Positions 26,463-38,829 of a DNA stretch of 64,000 bases are shown in pieces; within the stretch, counting starts at the first letter, position 1, and each line of letters starts with the position of its first letter. The notes beneath the pieces were generated by a model that saw nothing but the letters and a program-made list of their open reading frames with translations, was not told the origin of the DNA and did not search any database. The stretch covers positions 503,204-567,203 of the forward strand of contig JAIUJO010000296.1 in the NCBI GenBank assembly GCA_023846275.1, read 5' to 3'. This DNA is from Vanilla planifolia. Taxonomy: Eukaryota; Streptophyta; Magnoliopsida; Asparagales; Orchidaceae. The position numbers and the translations under genes were made by a program.

Positions 26463-27430
26463 ATATATATATCAAAACAAATTATAGATTAATTTAAGCA
26501 ATTTAATACAACCAAATCAAAACAATTATAAGATAATAGAAGAGGAGATTTAGAGACACATAGTACTATGAACAAATGAATGCAAAAAATTTTAATTATT
26601 AAGATAAATTTTCAAAGGAAAATTTTATTCTAAGATAATAAGGAGAACAACTGTAACATTTTCAATTGTCAAATTACTTAGGTCAAAATATCTCTAAAAG
26701 CATAGGGATGGTTGTAACAACGTTTGTTTCATCTCGATTAGATCACATTATGAATTATTGAGAATTATAAATATAAATAAACATAAATAATATTAAGTTA
26801 ATATTCTGATGTTTAGCAAATAAATATTAAAGATAAAATAAGATAACTTGAAGAAATTTAATATAACCAAACCAAAGGCACATAAAGTACACATGAGAGA
26901 AGATCTATAATTACAAAATATTGTAAGAAAATCAAAGAAAAAAATTGAATAATCTGAGCTAATTTGTATAGGAAAGATACACTCCAAGACACCATGAACT
27001 TCATCCACATCAACATCAATCATAAAGCATGACAATACTTTAGAAAATAAAATATTTTTTAAAAAATGTAAAAATAAAGTTTTAATTTGATAAAACTCAT
27101 TAAGATGAATATAATGATAATTATTTCAACTTAGTTGGACATCATTGCATGTTAATGCAAATTACAAAAAATAACTCATAAATAATAGTATATTATTATT
27201 TTAATATTAATTAAATATATAGTAAACATCAAAAAAAGCAAATCAAAGCAATATAATAAAACTAAATCAAAGAGATGTAAAAGTCAAATAAGAAGAGATT
27301 TAGGGTTGCTTGGTAATATAGCAAAATGAAAGATAAAAATTTGAGCAAATGACAAATTATGTGAAAACTTTACTCTAGAATACTCAATTATCAAAGCATA
27401 TATGAACTAAAATATCTAAATTATCAAATC
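24800..27430 (+). repeat. Satellite B block 4 (forward orientation, about 2.6 kb)
   Basis: Orientation returns to forward near 24,800 with TTATTTGGAATTACAATGAGTTTCC. Forward words include AGTATAACCAAATC (25,009), GAACATAGTGTAACAT-like boxes, and AGATGAATATAATGATAATT near 27,100. It holds the longest (TA)n run in the window. Confidence 0.72.
26404..26472. repeat. Long (TA)n microsatellite
   Basis: About 69 bp of TA dinucleotides interrupted by TTT and by two TACATA steps. Perfectly self-complementary over long stretches. It lies within satellite B block 4 and is probably variable in length. Confidence 0.95.
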
Positions 27431-27439
27431 AAACTAATG

Positions 27440-30400
27440 GGATCATGTATTTGAGTATAAATTTTCTTATATATTGACAATTGTTTATGATTTTGTTGTA
27501 TTATTTCGTAACTTTAAATGCACTCTTATATGACTTTTAGGTTCCTTGATTGAATTAGATTTTTTTCAATTATTCTATTTTATCTATAAATATATATTTT
27601 CTTAAAATTAATTTTGTTATTTTTTAAGCTTATTTAGTTTGGTGATCCATAATATTCTAAACGAGGCCCTATAAAGGTAAAACAAATGTGATAGTCTCCT
27701 CTCAATGAGCTCTATCAGATATAACATTCATTTTTAACATTTAAATATTTTATATTTCTAAGTTTAGCTTATTTCTAGACATATTTAGGTTTATAATTGA
27801 TTTCACAATCAAGAATATTACCCTCAATCTTCTTAGTTTCGTGGAATGCAAATTTCTTGCATGATTTATCTCATTTCATCAAAATTTTTACTTCGATTTA
27901 GTTATATTGCTATGAAAATATAATTTGAGCAACCTATACATTGCTTAGATTTTGTTATATTACATTGCTTCAGTTTATCTCATTTTAGCTTTCATGCATA
28001 TTTACTTCATCTTAAAATAATTATTTATCTTTATTTAATTTTGTAATTTCTAGTAATTCCAAATGATGTCAGATCAAAACAAATCAAATGTTGTTGGACT
28101 AATCTTGAGTATTTCTATCCAATTAAATAACCCTCATTATATTTTTAATATTTAATTTTATATGATTTTGGTATGTTATATAAGGTATTTTTTCTTGGAC
28201 CTGATTTTGATTTTAATCAAATTTATACTAGATCTCCATAATATCATTCAATGTAGCATTCTAATATAATTTACCCCATTTCTCAAAAATTTTGCTTTAA
28301 CTTAGTTATACTATTATATAACTTCAAACCTTCTCTTGTGTAACTTCTATATTGCTCTGATTTTCTTATGTTATATTATCTTAATTTATCTCACTTTTTC
28401 TTTAATATATATTTTGATAGCATGAAATAATATTCGATGGAAGGTCTAATCGAGACAAAACAAATAGAGTTGGATTCATACCTTCTATTATTATTTATAA
28501 TTTTAAATATTTTATTTTCTATGGTTTTGGCATGCTTTGCAACGAGTTTTCAATTTATAAGTGATTTAACAATAGAAGATACTACAAATGATATCCTTAG
28601 TATCTTAGAAATAAACTTTCCTATATAATTCATCTTATTTTTCCAATTGTTTTGCATTGAATTAATTATATGATTATAGAATAGCACTTTTCCTCTTTTT
28701 TGATAATTACAATGCCTTAATTTGGTAATATTACATTGTTTTGATTTATCTCATTTTAGCTTATACATAGTAGTACTTAATACTAAAAAAATTATAATCT
28801 TTTATACTTGTTTACATTGAAAATTTGTAGAAATTTAGAACGAGGTATGTTGGAGAAAAATTATTTTTGGACTCATCTTAACAAACTCCATCAATTTAAA
28901 TATTCATCTTATATTTTTTAAGTAGTTCATTTCCATTGATTTTCATATGTTTTACAAACTATTTTGACTTGTATCTGATTTGATAATTGAGGATGTTATG
29001 CTATATCCTTAGTATCTTGAAATGAAATTTTCTCATACAAATTATCATATTTCTTTAATTTTTTATCATTGGGTTGGTTATATTACTATGAACTTATAAA
29101 TCTCTTCTCGTTTAACCTTTACACCACTTTGTTTTGTTTTTTGCATATTACATTGCTTCAAATTAACTCCTTTTTGCTTTACCATAAAATTTTTTAGTGT
29201 TAAAATAATAATTTGTTAGCATTTATGCTTATTTACTTTGCTGATCACAACCATTCAAATTGTGGTTCGATGGAGATGAAAAAATGTCATTAGACTCATC
29301 ACATTGAGCCCTATCACAATTAATATTAACTTCCAAAATTCTTAATATTTTATTTTATACCTTTTTGTATGTTTTATAAGACATTTTAGATCAACACTAG
29401 TTTAAGAACTGATTATGTTACACATTACTCTATAGTATCCTTGAACACAACTTTCTTATGTAATTTATCAGATTTTTTAAAATGTTTTTCATTGATTTGC
29501 TTATATTACTATAAAACTCTTATTCTCTTCTCATGTGATGATTACATCTCCTTAATTTTTTAAATTTTAGATTACTTTAATTTATATTATTTTTGCTTTA
29601 AAATACTTTTACTTTAAACTAAAAAATAATTTATAACTATTTATATTTATTTATTTTGTTGATTTTTAGAAATTTCAAATGTGATTTGCTAGAGAAAAAA
29701 CAACTTTGTTTGACACATCTAGAATAGTTCTGTCAAATTAAACATTTATTATTATATTTTTTAAATGTATTTGTTTATATATTTGGCACACTTAATAAGA
29801 TGTTTTTGTTTACACTTAATTTGATGATCAAAGATGTCACACTCTATTTGCTTAGTATCTTATGATGATGCATCATTCCCGCATAATTTATCTCCTTTTT
29901 ATAAATGTTCTGCTTTGAATTGGTTCTATTTTTATATAACTCTAAATCTCTTCTATTGTAACCTTTAAAGCTCTGGGATTTTTTCAAATTGCATTACTTC
30001 AATTGATAGTATTTCAACTTTAATATATATTTGCTAAATAAAAAAATAATATATTATTATTATTATTACTTATTTAATTTTTAATTGTTAATAACTTCAA
30101 ATAAGGTCTGATTTAGATGAAATAAATGTTGTTAAATTATTGTTGAGAGGATAATCTAATTAAAAGCTCACTTTTTCATTTTTAATATTTTCTTTTAAAG
30201 AGTTTATATTACTTTGCATGGTATTTAAATTCATACCTTTTTTTATGATCAGGGATATTACACTCAAACGTCTTAGTATCTTTGAATTTAAATTTCCATT
30301 ACAATTTATCACTTTTCCTCAAAGTCATCACATTGATTTGGTTATGTTGCCATGAAACTCTTGTTGTCCTCTCATGTGACATTTACAATGCATTGATTTA

Positions 30401-30610
30401 GTCATACTATACTACTTCGATTTATCTTATTTGAACTTTAATATATATTGTTTTGTTATTAAAATGTATTTTATCAATATTTTATGCATTTTTACTTTGC
30501 TAAATTTTAGTAATTTCAAACAAAGTTTGATCAAGACAAAATAATTATCATTGGAGTCATCTCAAACATCTCAATCCAATTGAAATTTCCTTTTTATTGT
30601 TTTAAATTGC
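27440..30610 (-). repeat. Satellite B block 5 (reverse orientation, about 3.2 kb)
   Basis: Reverse words resume near 27,460 (GTTGTATTATTTCGTAACT) and continue with ATTTCTAGTAATTCCAAATGATGTC.GATC (28,045), CATTGGAGTCATCTCAAACATCTC (30,553). The block stops at about 30,610, where the leader-like DNA of the right LINE chain starts. Confidence 0.75.
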
Positions 30611-30614
30611 ACAA

Positions 30615-31075
30615 TCAATAGTTACAACATTCACCCAGCAATAACACATAACCAGTAGTAGCAATTTCTCACAACACATTTATTGAACAGCATAAAAAAG
30701 GAAACAAAAATAAATTTTTAGTTAAGTAGAAGAAATTAACCTTTGAAGCAAATAGCTACAAGATGCAAAAAAATTGTAGTCTATTGAAAGTGCACATGCT
30801 CGTATGGAGCAGAAATACCTCCACCAAACTCGTGTGTCTGTAGGAGCAAGGTGCACTATAGATCCCCACACACATCACCAGCGACATCTAGGAATGAAGT
30901 TCCCAGCACACCTGCATGTGCGTCAGCACAAGCCGCGTGGCAGCTGCAACCCGCACCCCCACCATCGGTGAGTAGAACCACCACTAGCCTTCCCACCACT
31001 GGGAATTTCAAATTCTACCTCCACTCCATAATCTCCCTCCAATCCAAAGTTTACCTCCAAAGTCTTTGGGCCGCT
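30615..31075 (-). mobile_element. Orphan LINE leader-like piece M0 after M1
   Basis: Reading on the minus strand, the M1 3' end is followed by CGGCCCAAAGACTTTGGAGG, then GATTGGAGGGAGATT and TTTGAAATTCCCAG. This matches the leaders of M4 and M5 and the orphan P3. The stretch 30,840-31,000 is GC-rich and keeps several CpGs, unlike its surroundings. It ends near 30,615 in satellite B without any ORF1. The 75-codon frame at 30,851-31,078 on the plus strand is antisense to it and has no domain. Confidence 0.65.
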
Positions 31076-31249
31076 TGATAATATATATAAAATAGTCAAA
31101 GCTTACAAAACATTTCCTATAAGGAGGATAAAAAAAGTCTACGAACTGACACAAGAAAAGAGGCTTAGGAAGGGGCATACCCCAGTCCCAATAAAAATTA
31201 GTAACTAATGCATGGTTCGTTACCTAGTCCATAGTAGCATTCCCCTTCC

Positions 31250-31660
31250 TATTTATATTTGAAAGTTTAAAGAAGAAATACCATTGACAAAATGCAAACA
31301 CATCAATGTGCCAACCTCCGACATCCTAGTAACCTCGAAGATAGTTGTAGTGGAGTTTGTCTGAATTTCAGCAACATAATAGTTATGAAACTTGATCTTC
31401 CAAATATATATAGCCTCCAAAATTGCTTGGACTTCCTTAATATGACTAGCCTGGTAATAGCACATCTTTCCAATGATGATTAATGGCTTGCAATAATGAT
31501 CTCTCGCAACCACACCAATTCTTATGACATCACAATTAATCTTAATCCATCTCGTTGGAACGGAAGCCCACTTTGAGATTACAAACCCAAATGGGTTAAC
31601 CGATCTTCTATTGGACAAGACAGGATTAATATGAGTGCATCCAATAGTAGCAATCATATC
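31250..31660 (-). pseudogene. RNase H remnant of M1, 134-codon open stretch
   Basis: The open frame 31,253-31,657 carries most of the RNase H. It reads WIKINCDV (first catalytic Asp kept), GVVARDHYCKPLII, then EVQAILEAIYIWK (Glu kept) and AEIQTNSTTT, where the expected Asp is Asn. A few residues are missing after INCD compared with other copies, where GDVMGLG is found. After NFQI the frame stops and the last Asp motif is not seen. In the active protein this would digest RNA in the hybrid; here a key residue is lost. Confidence 0.85.
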
Positions 31661-31825
31661 TAGCTAGATATTTCTTTGCAAAGTAACAATGTTAATCACA
31701 TTTTCTTTGTTCAACTTCCTATTACTATTCAGCTATATATGGTACAGTTCGATAGCAAGAAGATTGATGGCTTTTTCATCCCTGTTATGATTCAAAGTTT
31801 TACATTCCATATTCATAAAAATCTC

Positions 31826-32095
31826 CTAGAATTTTAAAATAGAGCTACTGTAGTAGGTCGCCAATATACTCAGTGTAACAATTATGCTTGGTGCCTCCAT
31901 TACTTGCTTGGCTTTTGTACAATCCCACAAAGTGTTCTGCATTGATTCCTTTTCACTACAACCCCATGGGCAATTGTCATTAGATGCATGTCTTATTGCT
32001 TCCATCTGGACTGTAGTTAGAATAATGTTATTAATCATCCTCCAAAGAAAAACCTTTACCATTGGCTCACATTCAATTTCCAAATCCAAGCCAAG
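31826..32095 (-). pseudogene. zf-RVT zinc-binding segment of M1
   Basis: An 87-codon open frame reads EPMVKVFLWRMINN, then NDNCPWGCSEKESMQNTLWD and C-TKAKQVM. The CPWGC pair and the later Cys are the zinc ligands expected for zf-RVT; the usual His in ..E..HLLW.C is Asn here. It follows the RT and precedes the RNase H, as in other plant LINEs. Confidence 0.82.
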
Positions 32096-32279
32096 CCCAA
32101 ACTAGTTCCATTTAAACAACTTGAAGTTGCTATATTATATTTACTCTTTATGCAATAGTATATGCTTTTGCTTTCCATTTTGTGGCTCTTGATTTTAACA
32201 TAAATCATCTCATCATTGTTGTAGTTCTTAGCACAAGGAGGATGAAGAATCCTTTCTTTCAACTGAGCTGCAACCATGC

Positions 32280-33900
32280 AATTAATCTAACTTTCATCCT
32301 ATATACCATGCTTAATGACAATTTTCTCGACTTTATTCGACATTTCAACTTGCACATTAACATATGTTGGCCACCAGTAGATTACGAAAATCCCCAGCCA
32401 ATTGTCCTCCATAAAAGGCATGCACTTACCTTCCTCAATTCTCCACACCATGTTACAAACAGTCTAATGCATAGCTAATTGTAGAAGTTTGCAGGATTGT
32501 AGGGCTCCTCTAGGAACATCAATCTAGTTTCTACCACAAATATATTTCTTTCCTGTTACATTGACTCATGGATGTTCTTCTCTCGCCATAATCCTTTTTC
32601 ATTGCATTGTAAATAGAGTTGTCTACCAAATAGTCAAATCATGGATACCAATAAACCTTTTTCCTTTGGTAATGTGGCCACTTTCCAATTCATGTAATGG
32701 ATAGCATTCTCATTATTCATTCCACACCACAAATATTTCCTTAGTGGCCTTTCCAAATCATTAATCAGCCCTGTTGGAACCACAAAATGGCTAAGATAAT
32801 ACAGTGAGATGGCCTCTAGCACTATATTGATTATAGTTATCCTCCCTACTAGTGAGAGAGGTGTAATCTGCCATGTAGATACCTAATCCTCCATCCTTTG
32901 AACAATGAAGTTAAAATCCCCTTTTTCAAAAGCTTGGACGAAATGGGAATCCCCAAGTAGTTGAGTGTTTTTTCCTATGTCATATGCAGCTTCCATGCCA
33001 CAATTTTCTTTCTTTTATTTATCATTCCATTGCTAAACAACATTCTTGATTTACTCAAATTCAATTATTGATCCGAGTGCAAACCATATGCTTAAATCAC
33101 CTATCCAATGGTTCGTACATTGCACAAGTTGCATGTGCATAGAACATAACATCATTGGGATAAAGGAGATGAGTGACCACCTATAAGTCCTTCCTACAAT
33201 CAAAACCCAGCATTACCTTACCTGCCTACTACATTACAAGCAACAAATTCTGATATAGTAGTAAATAGGTAAGGAGATAAGGAGCAATCCTGTCTATGCC
33301 CTCTACTAGGCTCAATCCATGGGAGCCTAGACACATTTAAAAAAATACCAAAACTTGGGGATGAGATACATGCCTCCACTCACTCACACCATATGCAAAG
33401 AAATCCTACAATTTTCATCATGTTAATTACAAATTGCCGTCTTACCTTGTCATAAGCTTGTTCCATATTTACTTTGATAGCCATTGACCCCTCTTTTCGA
33501 TGATGATGAATGCATGCAAGAACCCATCTCTTGTGCCAGAAATATATTATTTGTGATAGTTCTACCAGACACAAATGCCCCTTGTTCACTTGCAAAGAGA
33601 TTTGCTAGCACTTTCTTCAATCTTTCAACCATAATCTTTGCAACCACTTTATAAAGTAATTAACATGGACATGATATCTCCTTACATGGTATCGCAATAA
33701 CCATGGATGAATTCTATTATAATCCAATCCTTTCCAAGATCCTTATTTTGTCTTAATAGTTTTGTCTACACACTTAATTTCCTTCTCAAAAACTGGTACA
33801 ATAAGCTCAGCTGCTTGTTCCTCATCAATGCTTCTACTAGGCTAAACATGTTGAGGTGGGCAATAACTATCCTCATTACACCATTTCATGGTAAAATACT
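32280..33900 (-). pseudogene. Reverse transcriptase remnant of M1
   Basis: From 5' to 3': ERLKKVLANLFASEQGAFVS and GRTITNNIFLAQEM in one frame, then MAIKVNMEQAYDKVRRQF in another, so a shift lies near 33,540-33,600. Motif A reads VNMEQAYD where the active form is VDMEQAYD, so the catalytic Asp is lost. The catalytic box at 33151-33162 reads YPND in place of YADD. The later part gives EAISLYYLSHFVVPTGLIND and LRKYLWCGMNNENAIHYMNW, the thumb/linker. Coordinates 32,315-33,143 are nearly identical to 41,176-42,004. Confidence 0.87.
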
Positions 33901-34289
33901 TCATTACTAAGTATTTAATACGAGATGGGGAGCTCACAAGATTGTTGTTGGCATTTCTCATGTGATATACGCATTTGCTCATGTTAAGAGAAGTAGCTAT
34001 TGCCTAAAAAAATCTAGTATTATAGTGCCTCAATAGATTGTTCTCTTGTTGAGTGAGACCCTCCATATATTCCATAAGCTGAATAGCATGAATATCCCCT
34101 TCAATTTGATGATTTTTCTTGACAAAATTCTTCATTTATATGTTACTCCACTTTCTTAATCAACTAATGATCTACCAAATTTTGTTGAAAGGCCATCCAT
34201 CAAGTTACCCTTAAAGGTTTTGCTCCATATCTTCTACACAATTCTAGTTGTCAAAGGAAAAGATAGCCAACACTCCTAAGTTAACACCA

Positions 34290-34965
34290 TTCAACAGTCC
34301 AATCTTGAAGTGAACTCAACTCAATAAGCAATGGGCAATCATCAGATTCAATTCATGCTAAGTGCATGACGATGGTATTCAGGTACAATTGAATCCCCTC
34401 TGTGATCATCAAGGTCTTGTCTAACCTCTCAATATAGGCACTCCCCACCTTTCCATTACACCATGTATACTTATTTCAAAAGAAGCCTATATCCATCAAC
34501 TCAAGCTCCTGCATGAGATAAGAGAATTTCCACTGCCTTACCTCATTTTTCTCCTCCTATGATAAGATGAAATTGTAGTCACCAGCTATAATCATTGGGC
34601 CCCCTCACCTTGCTGCATCTCTTAAAAAATTCCATACAACTCTTCAAGTGGAAATCTACTTTGATGCATACACAGCACAACACTTCCATTTTTTATAAAT
34701 TCTAGCTCTACTCTATGTGATACACCTTGACAATTTAAAGTTATAGCTACCTCTTCCATGTCATGAGAATTCCCCCTGATAGTCCCCTCAAAGGCTGCAT
34801 ATTAAAATATCATTCCCTTCCCGATAGTTTGTTCACATCTATCTATTAAATCTCTCCACCTAGGTCTCTACAAAAGCAAGCCCTATAGAATTATGCCATC
34901 TAACCATCCACTACAAAAATCCACTTGATTTTTATCCTTGATTCCATTTACATTCCATACAATTA
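34290..34965 (-). pseudogene. Apurinic-like endonuclease (EN) remnant of M1
   Basis: In the intact LINE this domain nicks the target DNA to prime reverse transcription. Visible pieces: IIVWNVNGIKDK at the start (34,965), IAGDYNFIL (the GDFN motif), then LELMDIGFF, KYTWCNGKVGSAYIERLDKT, and SDDCPLLIEL, which is the SDHxPL motif with His changed to Asp. The pieces are in several frames with stops between them. Confidence 0.85.
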
Positions 34966-34989
34966 TTTTAACCAAGTTAATGTTTCCAT

Positions 34990-35430
34990 TTCTTATTACC
35001 CATCTCTATCAAGATAATAGGCTCTCGAATATGTTGTTCCAATTATCCCAATAGCAATTGCCATCAACTAAGATTTAGTTCCCTTGCCAATCACCTCTTT
35101 CCCTATATTTACATTGGTATCAATAGAGATTTATAGTTTTTGGATTAAAGAAGTTCAAGCATATGTACATTATAGCAAATGGTTACCTCAACATTGTTGT
35201 TAACCTGATCATGCGCACTTATTGTCTTGTAGCTCTTCCACACATTCCCACAACTTTTATTGTCTATTGTAGCTAAATCTCCATCCAATTCACATCTATT
35301 CTTAAGCATGGAACTAGTTCTTTATTTTTTAATTCCTTTCCAAGTGACTCTAGTCCCTTCTCAACAAGTTCAAGAGCAGTCACTCCAACATTACTGCCCA
35401 CCTGAGTATATACAGCAAAATATTTTCGTT
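34990..35430 (-). pseudogene. ORF1 remnant at the 5' end of M1
   Basis: The open frame 35,273-35,497 reads QVGSNVGVTALELVEKGLES and onward, resembling the ORF1 stretch near 60,520 in M5 (SIDVGIGLEIARDVDV). The first part of that frame (35,433-35,497) is the 3' tail of M2 read through by chance. No zinc knuckle is found, so the ORF1 middle is lost between here and the EN. Confidence 0.5.
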
Positions 35431-35509
35431 TCTTGATAATATATAAATGGTCAAGGCCTACAAAAAATCCTCTATGGAGGATCAAACAAAAAGTCAAAAT
35501 ACAATTGCA

Positions 35510-36030
35510 TCAAAAGGGGCTTCGAAGGGGCATACCCCTATCATAGACAAAATAGAAAAAGAGAGTGTGGTGCACCACCAAGTCAGCAAGATAATTGCCT
35601 TGCCTGTATATGTTAGTCAACGTGAAAGCATCTATATCTACAACATACATAAGGGCAACCATATACCTACCTCCACATGTAAGGTCATGTAATAGTTTTC
35701 CAACCTCCAGTATCACTAAAGTAGAGTCCGACTGAATCTCAACTGCATGAAAATCCAAGTGCTTAGACCTAAGCAAGCACATAGCCTCCAAGATGGCATT
35801 AACCTCCATAGCAATGCTCGCCTAAGAGTAGACACATCTACTAGCTACAAGAGGAGACCTGCCAAGATGTTCCCTGGCCATGAACCCCAACTCCATGACA
35901 TCACCTCAAATAGCCGCATTACAGTTAATTTTAATCAATCCAGTAGGAGGAGGTGTCCAAGATGAGGTTACATTCAACCCATGTAGGTTGTGTCGACTCC
36001 CACAAGACATGGATGAATCCAAATTAAAAC
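35510..36030 (-). pseudogene. RNase H remnant of M2
   Basis: A 99-codon frame at 35,510-35,809 keeps EVNAILEAMCLLRSK (Glu), EIQSDSTLVILEV (Asp) and TNIYRQGNYLADLVVHH (last Asp), the best run of these motifs in the window. Upstream in the same reading the start gives GLIKINCNAAI then a stop, so the first catalytic Asp is Asn. Another stop precedes EVNAILEA. The end GMPLRSPF marks the usual C-terminus before the 3' UTR. Confidence 0.87.
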
Positions 36031-36284
36031 ATTTCGAAGTAGCCCCCATACCTAATTGGATCATTCTCAACAAAACAACACCACTATTGATGTGTTCATT
36101 ATATTTTCTTAAGTTTATATTCCTCTAAGGATAATAAAAGGTTGTTGCAACAACTACAACTTGCTTCTTCACCCACTATGATTCAAAATATTTTTCTCCA
36201 TGCTATTGTAAATGTCCTATAGCTTTAATACATTGCTACTACTGCTGGGATAAATTTTTGTAATAGCCTCCTTCATGCGAGGCA

Positions 36285-36520
36285 CATCCCAAATTTCTCT
36301 CACCTTCCAGCAAGCACACAGTAGGTGCTGCAGCATCTCAGCCTCCTTGCAGCACCAAATGCAGCCTCACACATTGGTATTCTCCTTTTCACCAACCATA
36401 CCGCAATAAGGATATAGTTCTTGATTGACCTCCAAATCAAGAGATTCACTCTATGTTGCACTTTGAGCTTCCAAATCCATCCAAATCTACTTGCAAGAAC
36501 TTGTGAGTCCTCAACAGCAT
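36285..36520 (-). pseudogene. zf-RVT segment of M2
   Basis: Reads RFGWIWKLKVQHRVNLLIWR then SIKNYILIAVWLVKRRIPMC, with EAEMLQHLLCACWKVREIWD in a second frame. The pattern fits zf-RVT, with a frame change after the first Cys region. Confidence 0.78.
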
Positions 36521-36889
36521 TTTAAAATTTTGCATATATCATCTTGCAATAGATGTTGGAGTTATTCAATTTAATGCTCTCAATTTGCACTTGAAGAAGC
36601 TGGTCCTTGCTACCATCCAATGCCCAAGAGAGGTGAAACACTTTATTAAGTAGAAAATAATCTTCTCATGTCTTTACACACATCCCACTCCCTATGCATA
36701 AGAAGACACTTTTGTACTTTATTCAACCACTTCCATCCATATTGATATACATTGGCCACCACTGAATTGGATGAAATTCAAGACAATTCTCTTCAACAAA
36801 CCACACATCGATGCCATCACCAATTCTCCACACAAAGTTGGAGGTAGCCCATGGCATTACATCCTTGATGAGCCTACAAGCTTGTGAGA

Positions 36890-38720
36890 CTCCCTAGGGA
36901 ATGCCACTACATCATCTCTCCCAAAAACAATTTTCTTCTTATTACATCAACCCACACACTATCCTCTCTTGTTAAAATCCTTCTACATTACTTTATCATT
37001 AAAGCATATTGCCTCCTTCCTCCTTTGGCATGGTGATAGATCTTGAATCCACATAATGCATTACGTGGCCTTCATTTGCACTACACCATAAGTAGCTTCT
37101 AAATAGATTTTCCAACTCATTTATAAGACCCTTTAGCACCATTTAGTGGCTCAAATAGAAATTAAGAATAGTTGATAATATCAAATTAATCATAGCAATC
37201 CTATCTAAAAAAGAAAGAGATCTGATTCTCCATCTTATAAACTATTCTTCCACTCTCTAGATGACAAAGTTGAGCTCCCCCTTAGTAGATTCACCAAAAT
37301 TAGAATCCCTAAGTAATTAAGGTTCTTTGCTTGGGTCATATGAATTTTTCTAGCCACCATCTGTCTTTTTTTGCTCAACATACCTTTACTAAAAAATATT
37401 CTATATTTATCAAGACTCACCTTCTATATGGAGTGCTTCCAATACTACTCCTTGATATGCTTAACAGTCTTTGTAGTAGTACATGTGATAGGAACATACA
37501 AAATCACATCATCAGCATACAACGGGTGTGAAATAACAAGGGAAATTGCCCCACCATGAAGCCCCAATACTATCTTAGCTTCATGCTCCATAATTAGCTA
37601 AGACAAGAATTTACATGCAATGGTAAATAGATAAGGTGACAAAGGGCACCCTTATCTCAAACCTTTAGTGTCCTCAATCCATGGGAGTCTAGCCCTATTC
37701 AATAACACCAAAACATTGGGGTCGAGATACATGAATTTACCCACTTACACAATAGCAGAGAAAAGCCCAAGAATTTCATCATATAAATAACAAATTGCCA
37801 TCACATCTTATCATAAGCTTGTTCCATGTCCAACTTGATTGCTATAAGACCCTCCATGGATGTAGAAGAGTGCATACAGGTTACCATTTCTTGGGCAATA
37901 AAATTGTTATTAGAGAGAGATCTACCTAGCACAAATGCACCTTGTTCCTTGGCAATGAGCCCAAGTAATACTTTCTTCAGTCTTACTACAAAGATCTTAG
38001 CCCCAATTTTATAGATAATACTACACATACTTATAAGCCTAAACTATTCTAATCCATCTGCACCTAACACTTTAGAGATCAACATAATGAGAGTATCCAT
38101 CCTAACATTTGGCATTTGTCTTTCATGAAACAATTACAGCACAACTTTAACAATATCACCTTGAGTAGTAACCTAGTACCTATTCACAAACTTTGCTACT
38201 CAATCGATCCTAGGTGCCTTGTTCCTTTTGACTGATTTAACAACACTCTTGACTTCTTTCTCAGTAACCTATATAATAAGAATGCCCTGTCGAAGCATCT
38301 GTGTGGCTGGAAGTGTCGTGGAGGGTAGTAGACATCATCATTGCACCACTTCTTTTCAAAATGGCTAATTAGTAAGCATTTAATATCCTTTGTAGAGTTG
38401 AACACATCCTCTTTGTCATCCTTCAAATATGAGATATGCTTATCCTTTCACATAGATGTTGTTGCCTAGAAGGACCTAGTATTGCGATATCCCAGTTGAG
38501 CCCATTGAACCTTAACTCTCTGCCACCACCATTGCTCCTTAAGTGCAGCTACTTTACAAAATGAAGAAATAAGATGCCCAAGCTAGATGTGCTCTAGCTC
38601 ATTTAGGCACACTTCAAACTCCTCAAGTTGGAAATCCTAAATATTCTTCTCCAGTTTACAAATCCAACATATTAAGTTACACATCTCAATCTTGCTCCAC
38701 CTTGTCAAAGAAACAAATGA
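36890..38720 (-). pseudogene. Reverse transcriptase of M2 with intact YADD
   Basis: Fingers: VVRLKKVLLGLIAKEQGAFV, then LGRSLSNNNFIAQEM. Motif A reads IAIKLDMEQAYDKM (37,801-37,850) with its Asp kept. Motif B reads GLR-stop-GCPLSPYLFTIACKF. The catalytic box at 37508-37519 reads YADD in PLYADDVILYVP. After it come SLDKYRIFFSKGMLSKKRQM and NYLGILILVNLL. So the metal-binding residues of motifs A and C are present, but stops in motif B and elsewhere prevent a full protein. Typical plant LINE RT layout. Confidence 0.88.
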
Positions 38721-38829
38721 TCTACAAACTTTTGTAGAAATACTCTCCATGGGATTCTCAATAGCTGATCTATTCCACACTTTCTACACAATACCTATAG
38801 TTTGAAGAAAATTAAGCCAAACACTTTCA

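Larger units (their letters stand above)
31076..35432 (-). mobile_element. LINE remnant M1 (about 4.4 kb)
   Basis: A minus-strand L1-type LINE with, from 5' to 3', an ORF1 remnant (35,430-34,990), EN (34,965-34,290), RT (33,900-32,280), zf-RVT (32,095-31,880), RNase H (31,660-31,250) and a 3' tail ending near 31,076 in TTATATATATTATC. The leader and the zinc knuckle are missing; the M2 3' end lies directly upstream at 35,433. Stops and shifts throughout. It shares an 829-bp block with M3 (see findings). Confidence 0.87.

Noticed and set aside
23078-28628. Several open frames of 60-80 codons in the AT-rich core
   Set aside because: They consist of Ile/Leu/Phe/Tyr/Asn as expected from AT-rich satellite DNA and are not kept between repeat units.
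30615-31075. Leader-like DNA at several LINE ends read as long terminal repeats of an LTR element
   Set aside because: No primer binding site, polypurine tract, protease or integrase is seen; the coding order EN-RT-zf-RVT-RNase H is that of a LINE.
30851-31078. 75-codon plus-strand frame with Pro/Ala/Ser/Thr
   Set aside because: Antisense to the leader-like piece M0; due to its GC-rich spot. No matching frame in the M4 or M5 leader.
31292-31483. Plus-strand open frames over 31,292-32,478 and 35,447-36,128
   Set aside because: Antisense shadows of the RNase H and zf-RVT remnants of M1 and M2.
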